Shown here in pieces: positions 12,386 through 20,016 of a stretch of 25,601 nt of DNA. The translations under genes and the position numbers were made by a program. Source of the stretch: a virus. The stretch covers positions 1-25,601 of IMG/VR virus record IMGVR_UViG_3300037493_002894, one strand, 5' to 3'. Numbering within the stretch: the stretch's first letter is position 1; each line of letters starts with the position of its first letter. The notes below the pieces were generated by a model. It ran no database searches. It was not told where the DNA came from and saw only the letters and a list, made by a program, of their open reading frames with translations.

Positions 12386-14290
12386 ATGCCTCGCGCTTCA
12401 AGATGGAACAACCAATCAGGTGCCGAGTTCGCAATGGTCGCTCCCCAGTCGAACCTTGCGTCGGTTTCGTCGGCTGCACTCGCACGAATCGACGCATGGA
12501 CTATTCCGGGACGTAAAGGCCACGAATGGCAACGCGACGCTTTCTCTTTCAACGAGCTAATCGGTGAGATCGGCTACTTGAACAACCTTGTAGCAAACCT
12601 TGTTTCAACTTGTGAGTTACGCGTTGTTGAATCCAGGGTCGGTGTTGACGGGCTTGAGATGGAGGAGTCTTCTGATCCTCGTGCTGCACGGGTCATGGCT
12701 GCGTTCACGGGTCCGCAAGGCGGGCAGAAGGAGTTGAAGCGGCGTGCTGCTATGCACTTGCAAATAGCCGGTGAGAGTTACCTATTAGGAACACCGTTGA
12801 AGGATAAGTTTGGCATGGCCGCAGGGTTCATGTGGGAGTTCTTGTCTACCGAGGAGATCCGTGTATCCGGCGGGCAAGGCGGGCAACGGATCAAACGAAA
12901 CGCTAGTGGTCTGTCCGATAACGACGCAGGCTTTGTCGATGTTGAAGCGTTCATTGCCCGACTCTGGCGACCCGATCCACGCTATTCGCTGCGAGCTGAT
13001 TCTCCGATGAAGCGGGTGTTGCCGATCTGCCGTGAACTTGTTGTCCTGTCCGAGGTAGTCGATTCAATCGCTAAGTCGCGACTGTCGTCAGGGATGTTGT
13101 TCATCCCGGAGGAAATGAGTTTCGGGCCGATCAACGAAACTGAAGCGCCGAACGACTCGGATGATTTCGACGAGTTCATCGGAACGCTTGTTGAACATAT
13201 GTCCGCCCCGGTCCGTGATAGGACTTCTGCTGCCGGGCTTGTCCCGCTTGTCGTGCGTGGTGCTGCTGAGTACGGCGACAAGATCAGACTCGTTCAGTTA
13301 GCGCAGGACTTGGATTCAACTTTCCATGATCTGCGTATGGAACTTCTAGATCGCCTAGCTAAAGGCTTGGACGCACCGCCGGAGATCATTGGTGGCAAAG
13401 CCGGGTTGAACCATTGGTCGTCGTACAACGTGGATGCCGACCTAATAGGTAAGCATGTGAACCCGGTTGGTGAGATGATCGCCGAGTTCATCACGGTCGC
13501 ATATCTGCGTCCGATGTTGGCGGAGTTCGAGTTTGTTTCCGACGAGGATGTCCTACGGTTTGATCTTGTCTTTGATTCTCGTATTCTCACTGCCCGGCAG
13601 GATGAGGGTCCGGCTGCAACCGGGGCGTGGGATCGGATGGCTTTGTCGGATACCTCGTATCTAAGGTCTAATGGGTTCGAGTTGGATGATTACCCGTCCA
13701 AGGATGAGCGCAAACGACGGACGCTAGAGAAGGTCTTGATGGCCGACCCTGGAACGTATGGTCCGCTACTGCTCCCCGAGCTTTACCCTGAGCTATCTCA
13801 CCTATTCTCAGGTGGGTCGGGGTCGATGCCCGCTCCGACTGGGTCGCCTTCGACTCCAGCGACTCCGGTTATGCCGACTGTCCCTGATCCTGATAGTGCG
13901 ATGCTTCCACCGCAGGCGCTTCCTGCTGCCCCACAGGGGCCTTCTGAGCCTGCTGAGGCTGCTACGGGTGATCTTGTGAGCAAACTTACGGGTGCTGCTG
14001 ATGTGGCGCTTGTGAAGGCGTTGGGAGCGGGTCAGGATTCTGTGAATTGGGGTGAGTTCAGGGTTGAGGGAACAGGGTTTGTTTCGGGTTGGCTTGTTGA
14101 TGCGGGCGTTGAGCAGGTGATGATTCCGTCGGTTGCTGAGAACGTGATGGATTCAGTGCTTGTTTCTTTGGATTCGTTTACAAGGGTTGCTGCTGAACAG
14201 GGCGGCGGGTGGGATGTACCTGATGAAGTGGTCTTGATACCCCTTAAACGTGCGTTGGCTACGTTCACAGGGCTACAAACAACAGTCTGA
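12386..14290 (+). CDS. Portal protein
   Basis: A 634-residue protein with the usual portal layout. The N-terminal wing includes WQRDAFSFNELIGEIGYLNN. The crown/stem region around 320-365 contains DRLAKGLDAPPEIIGG and LNHWSSYNVDADLIG, hallmarks of phage portals; a Pro/Ser/Thr-rich linker spans about 475-525. An additional C-terminal domain of about 110 residues follows, larger than in minimal portals. It forms the dodecameric DNA channel at one capsid vertex. The stop overlaps the MuF start (TGATG). The terminase gene usually found upstream is absent. Confidence 0.88.
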   Translation: MPRASRWNNQSGAEFAMVAPQSNLASVSSAALARIDAWTIPGRKGHEWQRDAFSFNELIGEIGYLNNLVANLVSTCELRVVESRVGVDGLEMEESSDPRAARVMAAFTGPQGGQKELKRRAAMHLQIAGESYLLGTPLKDKFGMAAGFMWEFLSTEEIRVSGGQGGQRIKRNASGLSDNDAGFVDVEAFIARLWRPDPRYSLRADSPMKRVLPICRELVVLSEVVDSIAKSRLSSGMLFIPEEMSFGPINETEAPNDSDDFDEFIGTLVEHMSAPVRDRTSAAGLVPLVVRGAAEYGDKIRLVQLAQDLDSTFHDLRMELLDRLAKGLDAPPEIIGGKAGLNHWSSYNVDADLIGKHVNPVGEMIAEFITVAYLRPMLAEFEFVSDEDVLRFDLVFDSRILTARQDEGPAATGAWDRMALSDTSYLRSNGFELDDYPSKDERKRRTLEKVLMADPGTYGPLLLPELYPELSHLFSGGSGSMPAPTGSPSTPATPVMPTVPDPDSAMLPPQALPAAPQGPSEPAEAATGDLVSKLTGAADVALVKALGAGQDSVNWGEFRVEGTGFVSGWLVDAGVEQVMIPSVAENVMDSVLVSLDSFTRVAAEQGGGWDVPDEVVLIPLKRALATFTGLQTTV

Positions 14291-15978
14291 TGGCTAGACG
14301 CAAAGCAAACGTCACGACAAAGAACCAGAACTTGACCCGACTTCGCCTTCGTCGGGCGACCACTCAGGCGTTTGATGCTTCACGGGCAAAGTTGCGTGCC
14401 GCTGTGATGTCATCTGAGTCGGGTGTGTACTCTGCGGCAGAGTTGTGGGACGACTCCTGGTGGGTTGAGGCTGTTGACAAGTTCGTGGCCCCTGTGTTGT
14501 GGGATGCGTATATGAGATCCGCTTTCGAGTCACTGCCTGTTGACGCTGAGACTATCCCGCCGTGGGTGTTCCGTTCTGCTGAGGTGTCTTGGCGGGCGCA
14601 AGTGAACCGGGTGCGGCATCTTGGTATCACCGTCGGTAACCGGGTTGCTGTTCTTGCCGACATGGGGCAAGGCGAGTCGAAGGGGTGGATGCTTGACCGA
14701 CTTGGTCTAGTCGCTTCTGCCGGGCCGTTGTCTGAGGGCATTGAAGATGGGGTCGTGTTGACCGAGGGCGACGCTGCGGATCAGGGCGGGTTGTCTGCCG
14801 GGGCTGAGTTGCAACAGGGGTTCAAGACTTGGATCGCTGCGGGCGCTAACACACGGCCTACTCATGCTGAGGCTGATGGTCAGGTTGTCGGGTTTGATGA
14901 GATGTTCATGGTCGGCGGCGAGGAGTGCGAGTTTCCAGGCGACCCGGCTTTGTCGGATGCTGAGGCGATTAACTGTCAGTGCGAAACCGACTACTCAATG
15001 GAAGACCCTGCTTCTGTTGTGCTTGAAGATGATTGGTCGTTATACAGTTTGTACGACGAGGTTCTCAATTCTTCAACAGCTAAGACTCCTGATGACTTAT
15101 TAGCTGAGTACCTTGAGAGGGCCGCTGCGAGAAGAAGCGGCGTGCAAGTTGTTGAGAACATTGCTTCAGGTCAGGTCAAACCACTTAGTCAAGTTGTTGA
15201 TTCGTCGTTGCGGAAGCCGTTTAGTTTCAAGCAGTACCGAAAGACAAGGTTGCTGCCTGAAGAAACAGAAGTATTGAAAATAGGCAGGGCGACGACTAAG
15301 GCGGGCAGGGTTCAGGCTGCGATAGATGAGGGCATTTCGTCTATTGAAAGCATTCATGGTATTCCTGTTGAGGCCCGCCCTGTGACGTTTCATACGTCGT
15401 CTGCTTCTGCTGAGGGTTCGTGGAGTGCTGGTCGGGTAAACGGTGAACTGAAACAGTTTATTTCTGTTACTGATGGTGCAACCAACTTGAATACTGTGGT
15501 GCATGAGCTTGGGCATTACTTGGATTATGAGGACTTTGGGACTCCGCCGGGGACTTTTGGTACGGGCAATGTTTCGTTTGCGTCAAGGGCTGAAGGCGGT
15601 TTGCTATCTGTTACGGATGCAAGTCCCGCTATGCAGGGTGCGATAGAGGCGCTGTATGCAACACCTGAGATGCAAGCAATGGTGGGTATCTATGAGCAGG
15701 CGAACGTGTTGGGTTCAGAAATCCTTGTCAATGGGGTGACCTATCCAGGGTCGCGACTTGCTCCGACGTTTAGGTATATGTGTGACCCGAAAGAAGTTTG
15801 GGCAAGGGCTTACGCGCAGTTCATTGCGGTTGAGAGCGGGAGTCCTGCGATGCTTGCGGAGCTTGCGACAATGCAGGGTGTGTCGGGCGAGTTGGTGACG
15901 TATGTGTGGTCTGATGCTTCCTTCGCTCCGGTGCGTGAAGCGATCCGGGAGACTTTGCGTCTAGCGGGTGTGGCATAG
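14290..15978 (+). CDS. MuF-type head morphogenesis protein with C-terminal zincin-like domain
   Basis: A 562-residue protein. The MuF domain ends with KTWIAAGANTRPTHAEADGQ (from about 179), VGFDEMFMVGG, FPGDPALSDAEAINCQC (to about 228), the signature of Mu gpF-like minor head proteins. After a variable linker comes a second domain with VVHELGHYLDYEDFG (HELGH at 405-409) and DPKEVWARAYAQF (E502), which read as the zinc ligands and catalytic Glu of a zincin metallopeptidase. MuF proteins with C-terminal enzyme or toxin domains are known in phages. The extension could mature the capsid, be ejected with DNA, or act as a toxin. It is coupled to the portal gene. Confidence 0.85.
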   Translation: MARRKANVTTKNQNLTRLRLRRATTQAFDASRAKLRAAVMSSESGVYSAAELWDDSWWVEAVDKFVAPVLWDAYMRSAFESLPVDAETIPPWVFRSAEVSWRAQVNRVRHLGITVGNRVAVLADMGQGESKGWMLDRLGLVASAGPLSEGIEDGVVLTEGDAADQGGLSAGAELQQGFKTWIAAGANTRPTHAEADGQVVGFDEMFMVGGEECEFPGDPALSDAEAINCQCETDYSMEDPASVVLEDDWSLYSLYDEVLNSSTAKTPDDLLAEYLERAAARRSGVQVVENIASGQVKPLSQVVDSSLRKPFSFKQYRKTRLLPEETEVLKIGRATTKAGRVQAAIDEGISSIESIHGIPVEARPVTFHTSSASAEGSWSAGRVNGELKQFISVTDGATNLNTVVHELGHYLDYEDFGTPPGTFGTGNVSFASRAEGGLLSVTDASPAMQGAIEALYATPEMQAMVGIYEQANVLGSEILVNGVTYPGSRLAPTFRYMCDPKEVWARAYAQFIAVESGSPAMLAELATMQGVSGELVTYVWSDASFAPVREAIRETLRLAGVA

Positions 15979-15985
15979 TTTTGTC

Positions 15986-16156
15986 ATGCCTGATATTCCG
16001 CCGATGCCGCCAATTGACGTTGTTGAGTTCGCTGACTTGACTCCTTCTGAGCAGGACGCTGCGTTGGATCGGTTGTTCGGCACTTCTGGAGTCGGCGGGT
16101 TTGCGCGTGATGTGTTCATGGGTTTGTCTGATGGTGATGTTGTTGTTGAGGATTGA
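15986..16156 (+). CDS. Unknown acidic 56-aa protein
   Basis: Start at ATG 15986, seven bases after the MuF stop. The in-frame GTG at 15968 would overlap that gene. The product starts MPDIPPMPPIDVVEFADLTP and ends DGDVVVED: a Pro-rich start, a short helical DLTPSEQDAALDRLFG and an acidic tail. TAGTTT four bases before the ATG only partly fits the leaderless pattern. A strong terminator follows, so it closes the portal-MuF operon. Confidence 0.6.
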   Translation: MPDIPPMPPIDVVEFADLTPSEQDAALDRLFGTSGVGGFARDVFMGLSDGDVVVED

Positions 16157-16175
16157 GAGTTGGGTTTGAGAATTG

Positions 16176-16208
16176 AAGAAGCCCCCTCCGGCCTAGAGGG
16201 GGCTTCTT
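16176..16208. terminator. Strong bidirectional terminator
   Basis: AAGAAGCCCCCTC and GAGGGGGCTTCTT form a perfect 13-bp stem with a 7-base loop, followed on the plus strand by GGTTTTTG. It ends the portal operon and, on the minus strand, would end the RNA from promoter copy C. Confidence 0.85.
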
Positions 16209-16275
16209 GGTTTTTGTCCTCGGGGACCGCCGGTCACTTTGTTGCTGTGAGTTGGGGCTGCGTTCCTCCGGTACA
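16176..16275 (-). ncRNA. Candidate ~100-nt small RNA from promoter copy C
   Basis: Promoter copy C (16282-16345) points left with extended -10 TGCTATAGT, placing the mRNA start near 16275. The transcript would run to the bidirectional hairpin at 16176-16208. Unlike the other copies, no ATG follows at 6 bases; the only short frame is a 14-codon GTG start. The simplest reading is a short non-coding RNA with a terminator stem. It would not overlap any gene. Confidence 0.48.
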
Positions 16276-16281
16276 AGTTCT

Positions 16282-16345
16282 ACTATAGCACAACAAACTA
16301 CAATATCAAGTCAATATCAAACATTTCTTAAGATTTCTTTTCGAC
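16282..16345 (-). promoter_or_regulatory. Repeated promoter cassette, copy C
   Basis: GTCGAAAAGAAAT (16345-16333), TTGATATTG, TTGACT, then TTGTAGTTTGTTGTGCTA shared with copy B, ending in -10 TATAGT (16287-16282). The sequence diverges after the -10 and no coding start follows. The remaining gap to 16462 holds no other gene. Confidence 0.75.
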
Positions 16346-16445
16346 CCTGGAACCACCCAAATCATTAGCTATCAAGAAACCCATCCGCAACTTGAGTTTG
16401 TTCATAGTAAGGTCAAGGCACACGCAACTAGCGCACCCGCCGTGT

Positions 16446-16459
16446 TACTCTCGGAGTCC
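16446..16459 (+). promoter_or_regulatory. -10 and ribosome-binding site of capsid protease gene
   Basis: TACTCT (16446-16451) is followed by GGAG (16453-16456) and ATG 16462. The -10 is 10 bases from the start, so only a very short leader is expected, carrying the GGAG within or at its edge. Confidence 0.4.
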
Positions 16460-16461
16460 AT

Positions 16462-18732
16462 ATGACCTTCCAAGTCGTACCTGATAGCCCGTACTGCCCG
16501 CTCCCAACAGGGGGGTTCGCAGTCGCCGTAGTCTCCGCTGCCGACAACGGCACGATCATCCATGATTCGTGTCACCTGACTGTTGCTGAAGCAGAAGCAT
16601 GGATCGGTCAGATGGATAATCCCGATGTTGACTTGACTGCCGAGGCGCTCCCGCCCGAGGTTCCAGAAGTCGCAACAAACAGCACTACCCCGACAGGGTT
16701 TGTAAACCGGGAAGCGATGCTCACCGCAATGCTTGCCGGTGCAATGTCAGAGTTACAAGAATCGGTTACCGCTCCCGTGGTCACCGCCGATATGGAGGTT
16801 GAAGCAGTGAGCGAAACAGTGGAACCGGAATCGTTTGACATGCACGAGGGTGAACTAGAGGACGACATGCTTGGCACGGAAGCGCTTGAGCCGGTTGAAC
16901 TTGAAGAAGGCGAGATCGTCGTCACTGATGGCGACATGTCCGGGATCAGTGATGACGAGTTGATGGCCGAGCTTGCACGACGCTGGGCTGAGGCGACGGT
17001 TGCAGGTCTTTCTCCCGATGATGCTATTGAGGAACCGGTTGCTGTTGCTGTTGCTGAGGATGCTGAGGCATTCGATAACCCGATGATCGAAATTGAAGTT
17101 GAGGTTGTGCAAACCGAAATGGAAATCATGTGTCACTGCGAGGGTGAATGCACTTGTGGTTACGGCGAGGATTACCACAAAGAAGGCCACGATGACGAGA
17201 TCGTTGTGAGCTTGCCTGCCGGAACTTCGATCACGATAGAAGCGTGTGAAGAAGAAGACGATGAGTACATGGACGGTTACACTGTTGCTTCAGATACTGC
17301 AACTCTTGCGGATGATACGCAACCGGATATGGTTCAAGCACCCGTCACGCTTTACGATTGGGAAGGCGTGTTGATCGTTGAGGGGATCGCTTCAGGCGAT
17401 GGTCGCAAGATCGCTGAGAACGCTTTGACATGGCGCGAGCTTCCGTTGCCGCTGATGTTGCAGACTGCTAACGCTTCAGGCCATGACGGTGCTGTGATCG
17501 CCGGGTCAATCCATGAGATTGAGCGCCAGGGTCAAAACATTGTGGGTCGTGGATTCTTCGACTCTGGGTCGGCTGGCGTTGAAGCACACCGACTTCTCAA
17601 AGAGGGAACGATGCGTGGTGTGTCTGCCGACATCGACTCTGTGATGGTTGAGTTCCTTACTGTTGAGGGCGCGTCTGTGGATGCTGAGGAGATGTTGTTT
17701 GGTGATGTGGATGCCCTTGAGGTGCTTGTCGCTGGACGGTTGATGGGTGCGACGCTTACACCGTTCCCTGCGTTCCAAGAAGCTTTCGTTACGGTCTTGA
17801 CCGGTGACGAGGTGGAAGCTCTGGTTTCGTCGGGGTCGAAAGCTGAGGGCGACGTATGGTGTGTCCCGTCACCGTTGGGTGCTTGGCTACCGGGCGAGGG
17901 TAACGCTGAAGAAGGATTAGCGGCGCTAGTTGCTTCTGCTGCTGCGTCGGTTGAAGTTCCGACTAACCCTCCTATGGAGTGGTTCCTCCCCGGTGATATG
18001 ACGGGCATTGAGCCGTTCACGGTTCACGCTGATGGACGCTGCTACGGCTTGGTCGCTGCGTGGGGTTCATGCCATATCGGTTTCGCTGATCGGTGTGTGC
18101 CGGTTCCTAAGTCCGGTTGCGCTTACAAGCATTTCCGTAACAAGAATGTTTTGACCGCTGAAGGAACCTTGGTTGCGACCGGCCCGATTTACATGGACAC
18201 GGTTCACCCCAACTTACGGTTGGTCGCTTCTGATTCTCAAGCGTTCTATGCCGACACGGGTTGCGGTGTAGCAGACGTTGCACTGTACGAGAACGAGTTT
18301 GGGATCGTCGCTGCCGGTGCGTTGCGACCTGGCTTGTCTGCGGAACAGGTTCGTAAGTTCCGTGGTTCGGATGTTTCTCCTGATTGGCGGCAGTTGGGCG
18401 GCAGGCTTGAAGTTGTTGGTCTGCTTTCTGTGAACGTGTCAGGGTTCATTGTTGAGGGCTTGGTTGCGTCGGGTGCTGAGGTGTCTGCTCCGAGGGGCGT
18501 GTGGGATTCTGTGGCCGGTGAGGTGACTGCTCTTGTTGCGGCGGGAATGATTCATACTGCTGATACTGAGAAGTCTGATATGCGACGCGAGTTGAACGAT
18601 ATTCATGTTGAGCTTGCTGAGTTCCGGGATGCGTTGCGCCCGATCCGGGCTGCTGCTGCTGCGAAGAAGTTCGCTGCCATTTCCTCGGTAGGTGACGTTG
18701 AGTCGGGTTGCTCCTGCGACACAGGCCACTAG
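16462..18732 (+). CDS. Capsid maturation protease (actinophage type) with additional domains
   Basis: A 756-residue protein. Residues 1-50 form a small domain (MTFQVVPDSPYCPLPTGGFA...). Residues 55-290 are acidic, with a Cys/His cluster (CHCEGECTCGYGEDYHKEGH). The prohead protease core follows at about 293-450: LYDWEGVLIVEGIASGDGR, GHDGAVIAGSIHE with a His near 341, and MRGVSADID with a Ser near 387, fitting an S78-like His/Ser pair. A distal domain (about 502-700: FTVHADGRCYGLVAAWGSCH, GALRPGLSAEQVRKF) recurs in actinophage capsid proteases. It probably cleaves the capsid N-terminal extension. Confidence 0.83.
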   Translation: MTFQVVPDSPYCPLPTGGFAVAVVSAADNGTIIHDSCHLTVAEAEAWIGQMDNPDVDLTAEALPPEVPEVATNSTTPTGFVNREAMLTAMLAGAMSELQESVTAPVVTADMEVEAVSETVEPESFDMHEGELEDDMLGTEALEPVELEEGEIVVTDGDMSGISDDELMAELARRWAEATVAGLSPDDAIEEPVAVAVAEDAEAFDNPMIEIEVEVVQTEMEIMCHCEGECTCGYGEDYHKEGHDDEIVVSLPAGTSITIEACEEEDDEYMDGYTVASDTATLADDTQPDMVQAPVTLYDWEGVLIVEGIASGDGRKIAENALTWRELPLPLMLQTANASGHDGAVIAGSIHEIERQGQNIVGRGFFDSGSAGVEAHRLLKEGTMRGVSADIDSVMVEFLTVEGASVDAEEMLFGDVDALEVLVAGRLMGATLTPFPAFQEAFVTVLTGDEVEALVSSGSKAEGDVWCVPSPLGAWLPGEGNAEEGLAALVASAAASVEVPTNPPMEWFLPGDMTGIEPFTVHADGRCYGLVAAWGSCHIGFADRCVPVPKSGCAYKHFRNKNVLTAEGTLVATGPIYMDTVHPNLRLVASDSQAFYADTGCGVADVALYENEFGIVAAGALRPGLSAEQVRKFRGSDVSPDWRQLGGRLEVVGLLSVNVSGFIVEGLVASGAEVSAPRGVWDSVAGEVTALVAAGMIHTADTEKSDMRRELNDIHVELAEFRDALRPIRAAAAAKKFAAISSVGDVESGCSCDTGH

Positions 18733-18741
18733 CCGTTGAGC

Positions 18742-18776
18742 CGGTCGGGTAGACATCTGGGGTGTCTACCCGACCG
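18742..18776 (+). terminator. Perfect 14-bp hairpin terminator
   Basis: CGGTCGGGTAGACA and TGTCTACCCGACCG pair over 14 bp around a 7-base loop, just after the protease stop and 2 bases before the next gene's -10. No T-run. Confidence 0.75.
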
Positions 18777-18778
18777 TG

Positions 18779-18784
18779 TACTCT
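18779..18784 (+). promoter_or_regulatory. -10 element for leaderless HTH-like gene
   Basis: TACTCT, 6 bases before ATG 18791; it decides against the in-frame GTG at 18776, which lies in the terminator. Confidence 0.58.
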
Positions 18785-18790
18785 GCGTGC

Positions 18791-19378
18791 ATGAATGAGC
18801 AGATTGGTTTGGATTGGAACGCTGCTAGTAAAGCGGCGGATGCGGGTATTGACCGGGCCGATGAGAATGCGCTTGAGGAGTGGAAGTCTCTTGCTGATGA
18901 CTACATTCTGAGGCTTGCTCGCCGGTCGCTGGAGTTCACATCTGAGGATGTGTGGCGGATGGGGTTGCCTGCTAACCCGACGGGCGCTAATAGTGCGCTT
19001 GGTGCGAGGTTCCGTTCTGCTGCTACCGAGGGGATCATTTGTAACTCGGGCCGGAAGTTGAACACGCTTGCGAACGGTAAGCACGGATCGGCCACTGTCG
19101 TATGGTCATCTTTGGTGTGTGAAATCCATGCTGTTGATAACGAGAAGTCGGAGATTGAGGAGCTTCGCGCTGCTCTCGCTTTGATGTACGGGTTAGCTCG
19201 GATGAACACTGAGCCGCCGTCCCGTTGGGCGGTGCCGGGTACGCGCGGCGGGGATGTGATGTCGATTCACTCCAGGGTCGCACGACTGTTGGGCTTGTCG
19301 AATCCTTGGAACCATGAGCCTGATGAGAACGTGTTGTTCTCTGCCCGTGTAAAGCGTTTGGTTTCTAAGGTTGTCTAG
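18791..19378 (+). CDS. Unknown protein with winged-helix-like N-terminal domain
   Basis: A 195-residue product starting MNEQIGLDWNAASKAADAGI. Residues about 30-100 (LARRSLEFTSEDVWRMGLPANPTGANSALGARFRSAATEG, then NGKHGSATVVW) follow a pattern I associate with small winged-helix-like domains in phages. A helical segment (KSEIEELRAALALMYGLARM) and a C-terminal part with HSRVARLLGL follow. It may bind DNA; regulatory or replication-linked roles are both possible. It has its own terminator-separated promoter and overlaps the downstream zinc protein gene by 8 bases. Confidence 0.65.
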   Translation: MNEQIGLDWNAASKAADAGIDRADENALEEWKSLADDYILRLARRSLEFTSEDVWRMGLPANPTGANSALGARFRSAATEGIICNSGRKLNTLANGKHGSATVVWSSLVCEIHAVDNEKSEIEELRAALALMYGLARMNTEPPSRWAVPGTRGGDVMSIHSRVARLLGLSNPWNHEPDENVLFSARVKRLVSKVV

Positions 19379-19715
19379 GTGCGCTGATCGTGGGTGCGGT
19401 GTGGTGTTGTCCCATGACACACGCTCTGCTGATAACAACACGTTTTGTAAAGAGCATGGCGACCTGGTTTGGGCGTTCCGTCCGAATGACCGTCTTGCTG
19501 ACGAATGGTTTTTTGTGTCTGAGACACAACCGGATGAAGGTCAGGTTGTGTCGGGCGACCAATGCGATGGGTGTGGGTTGTCTGAGTTTGTGGTCCGCCG
19601 GGTGAATAAGAATGCGTGGGTCGCCCGGTGCGAGGGGCAGTCTTGGGATGGGGAGTTGATTGACGGGTGTGGTGCTTTGCACTTGGTGCGGAGGAAGATG
19701 GGTCGTGAGGTCTAG
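19371..19715 (+). CDS. Cys-rich zinc-binding protein (114 aa)
   Basis: Read from TTG 19371, overlapping the upstream stop. Two likely zinc sites: C4, C9, C26, H29 (SRCADRGCG ... FCKEHGD) and C65, C68, C87, C100 (CDGCG ... CEGQ ... DGCG). The spacing is that of zinc ribbons in small nucleic-acid-binding proteins. The start codon is uncertain because no other in-frame start lies nearby. Function unknown. Confidence 0.62.
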   Translation: MSRCADRGCGVVLSHDTRSADNNTFCKEHGDLVWAFRPNDRLADEWFFVSETQPDEGQVVSGDQCDGCGLSEFVVRRVNKNAWVARCEGQSWDGELIDGCGALHLVRRKMGREV

Positions 19716-19716
19716 G

Positions 19717-19788
19717 TTGGCTCGCCGTCGCCGTCGGCTGGGCGGGGTGCGGGCGACGTTGTTGCGCTTGGCCCGTGTGTTGCGCTGA
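19717..19788 (+). CDS. Possible 23-aa Arg-rich peptide
   Basis: From TTG 19717, two bases after the upstream stop, the frame encodes MARRRRRLGGVRATLLRLAR and three more residues. GTGAGG just upstream could act as ribosome-binding site. The product is short and there is no independent support, so this may be chance. Confidence 0.25.
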   Translation: MARRRRRLGGVRATLLRLARVLR

Positions 19789-19795
19789 CTAGGCG

Positions 19796-19894
19796 TTAGC
19801 CGCGCTCATCGGTTTCTTGGTCGTCTTCCCATTCTTGGTCCCAATCCTGATCCTCTTGGTCCCATTCTTCCTGAGTTGTTGGTTCGTTTGCCAT
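19796..19894 (-). CDS. 32-aa acidic W/D/Q/E-repeat microprotein
   Basis: The product starts MANEPTTQEEWDQEDQDWDQ and ends DDQETDERG. It is almost entirely acidic and amidic, with three Trp spaced 7 and 4 residues apart. It is too short to recognise by homology, but its ATG lies exactly 6 bases after the -10 of promoter copy D, the same geometry as copies A and B. Such a peptide could be a nucleic-acid mimic or a binder of a basic partner; this is speculation. Confidence 0.55.
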   Translation of the reverse strand: MANEPTTQEEWDQEDQDWDQEWEDDQETDERG

Positions 19895-19964
19895 GCACTT
19901 ACTATAGCACGGTGAACTACAAGAACAAAGTCAATATCAAACAAATATCAAGATTTCTTTCGAC
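19895..19964 (-). promoter_or_regulatory. Repeated promoter cassette, copy D
   Basis: GTCGAAAGAAAT (19964-19953, one A shorter than the other copies), TTGATATTTGTTTGATATTG shared with copy B, TTGACT, TTGTAGTT, extended -10 TGCTATAGT (-10 at 19906-19901), then 6 bases to ATG 19894. Confidence 0.78.
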
Positions 19965-20004
19965 CCCACAAACCGAGAACCGAACTACACCTATGTCATT
20001 CGTA

Positions 20005-20010
20005 TAACAT
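20005..20010 (+). promoter_or_regulatory. -10 element before WhiB-like gene
   Basis: TAACAT, 6 bases before an ATC codon at 20017. The hexamer and spacing match the portal promoter at 12374. TATAAC (20003-20008) is an overlapping alternative. Confidence 0.5.
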
Positions 20011-20016
20011 CACCGG

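Noticed and set aside
16608-17129. Minus-strand ORF opposite the acidic region of the protease
   Set aside because: Ser/Thr/Ile-rich mirror of an acidic coding region; no independent signals.
2114-19964. CRISPR array or transposon ends for the repeated boxes
   Set aside because: The copies are kilobases apart, in both orientations, each placed directly at a transcription start, with no transposase or target duplications.
19993-20007. ATG at 19993 as the WhiB start
   Set aside because: It is in frame but stops after four codons (TAA at 20005), so it cannot encode WhiB.
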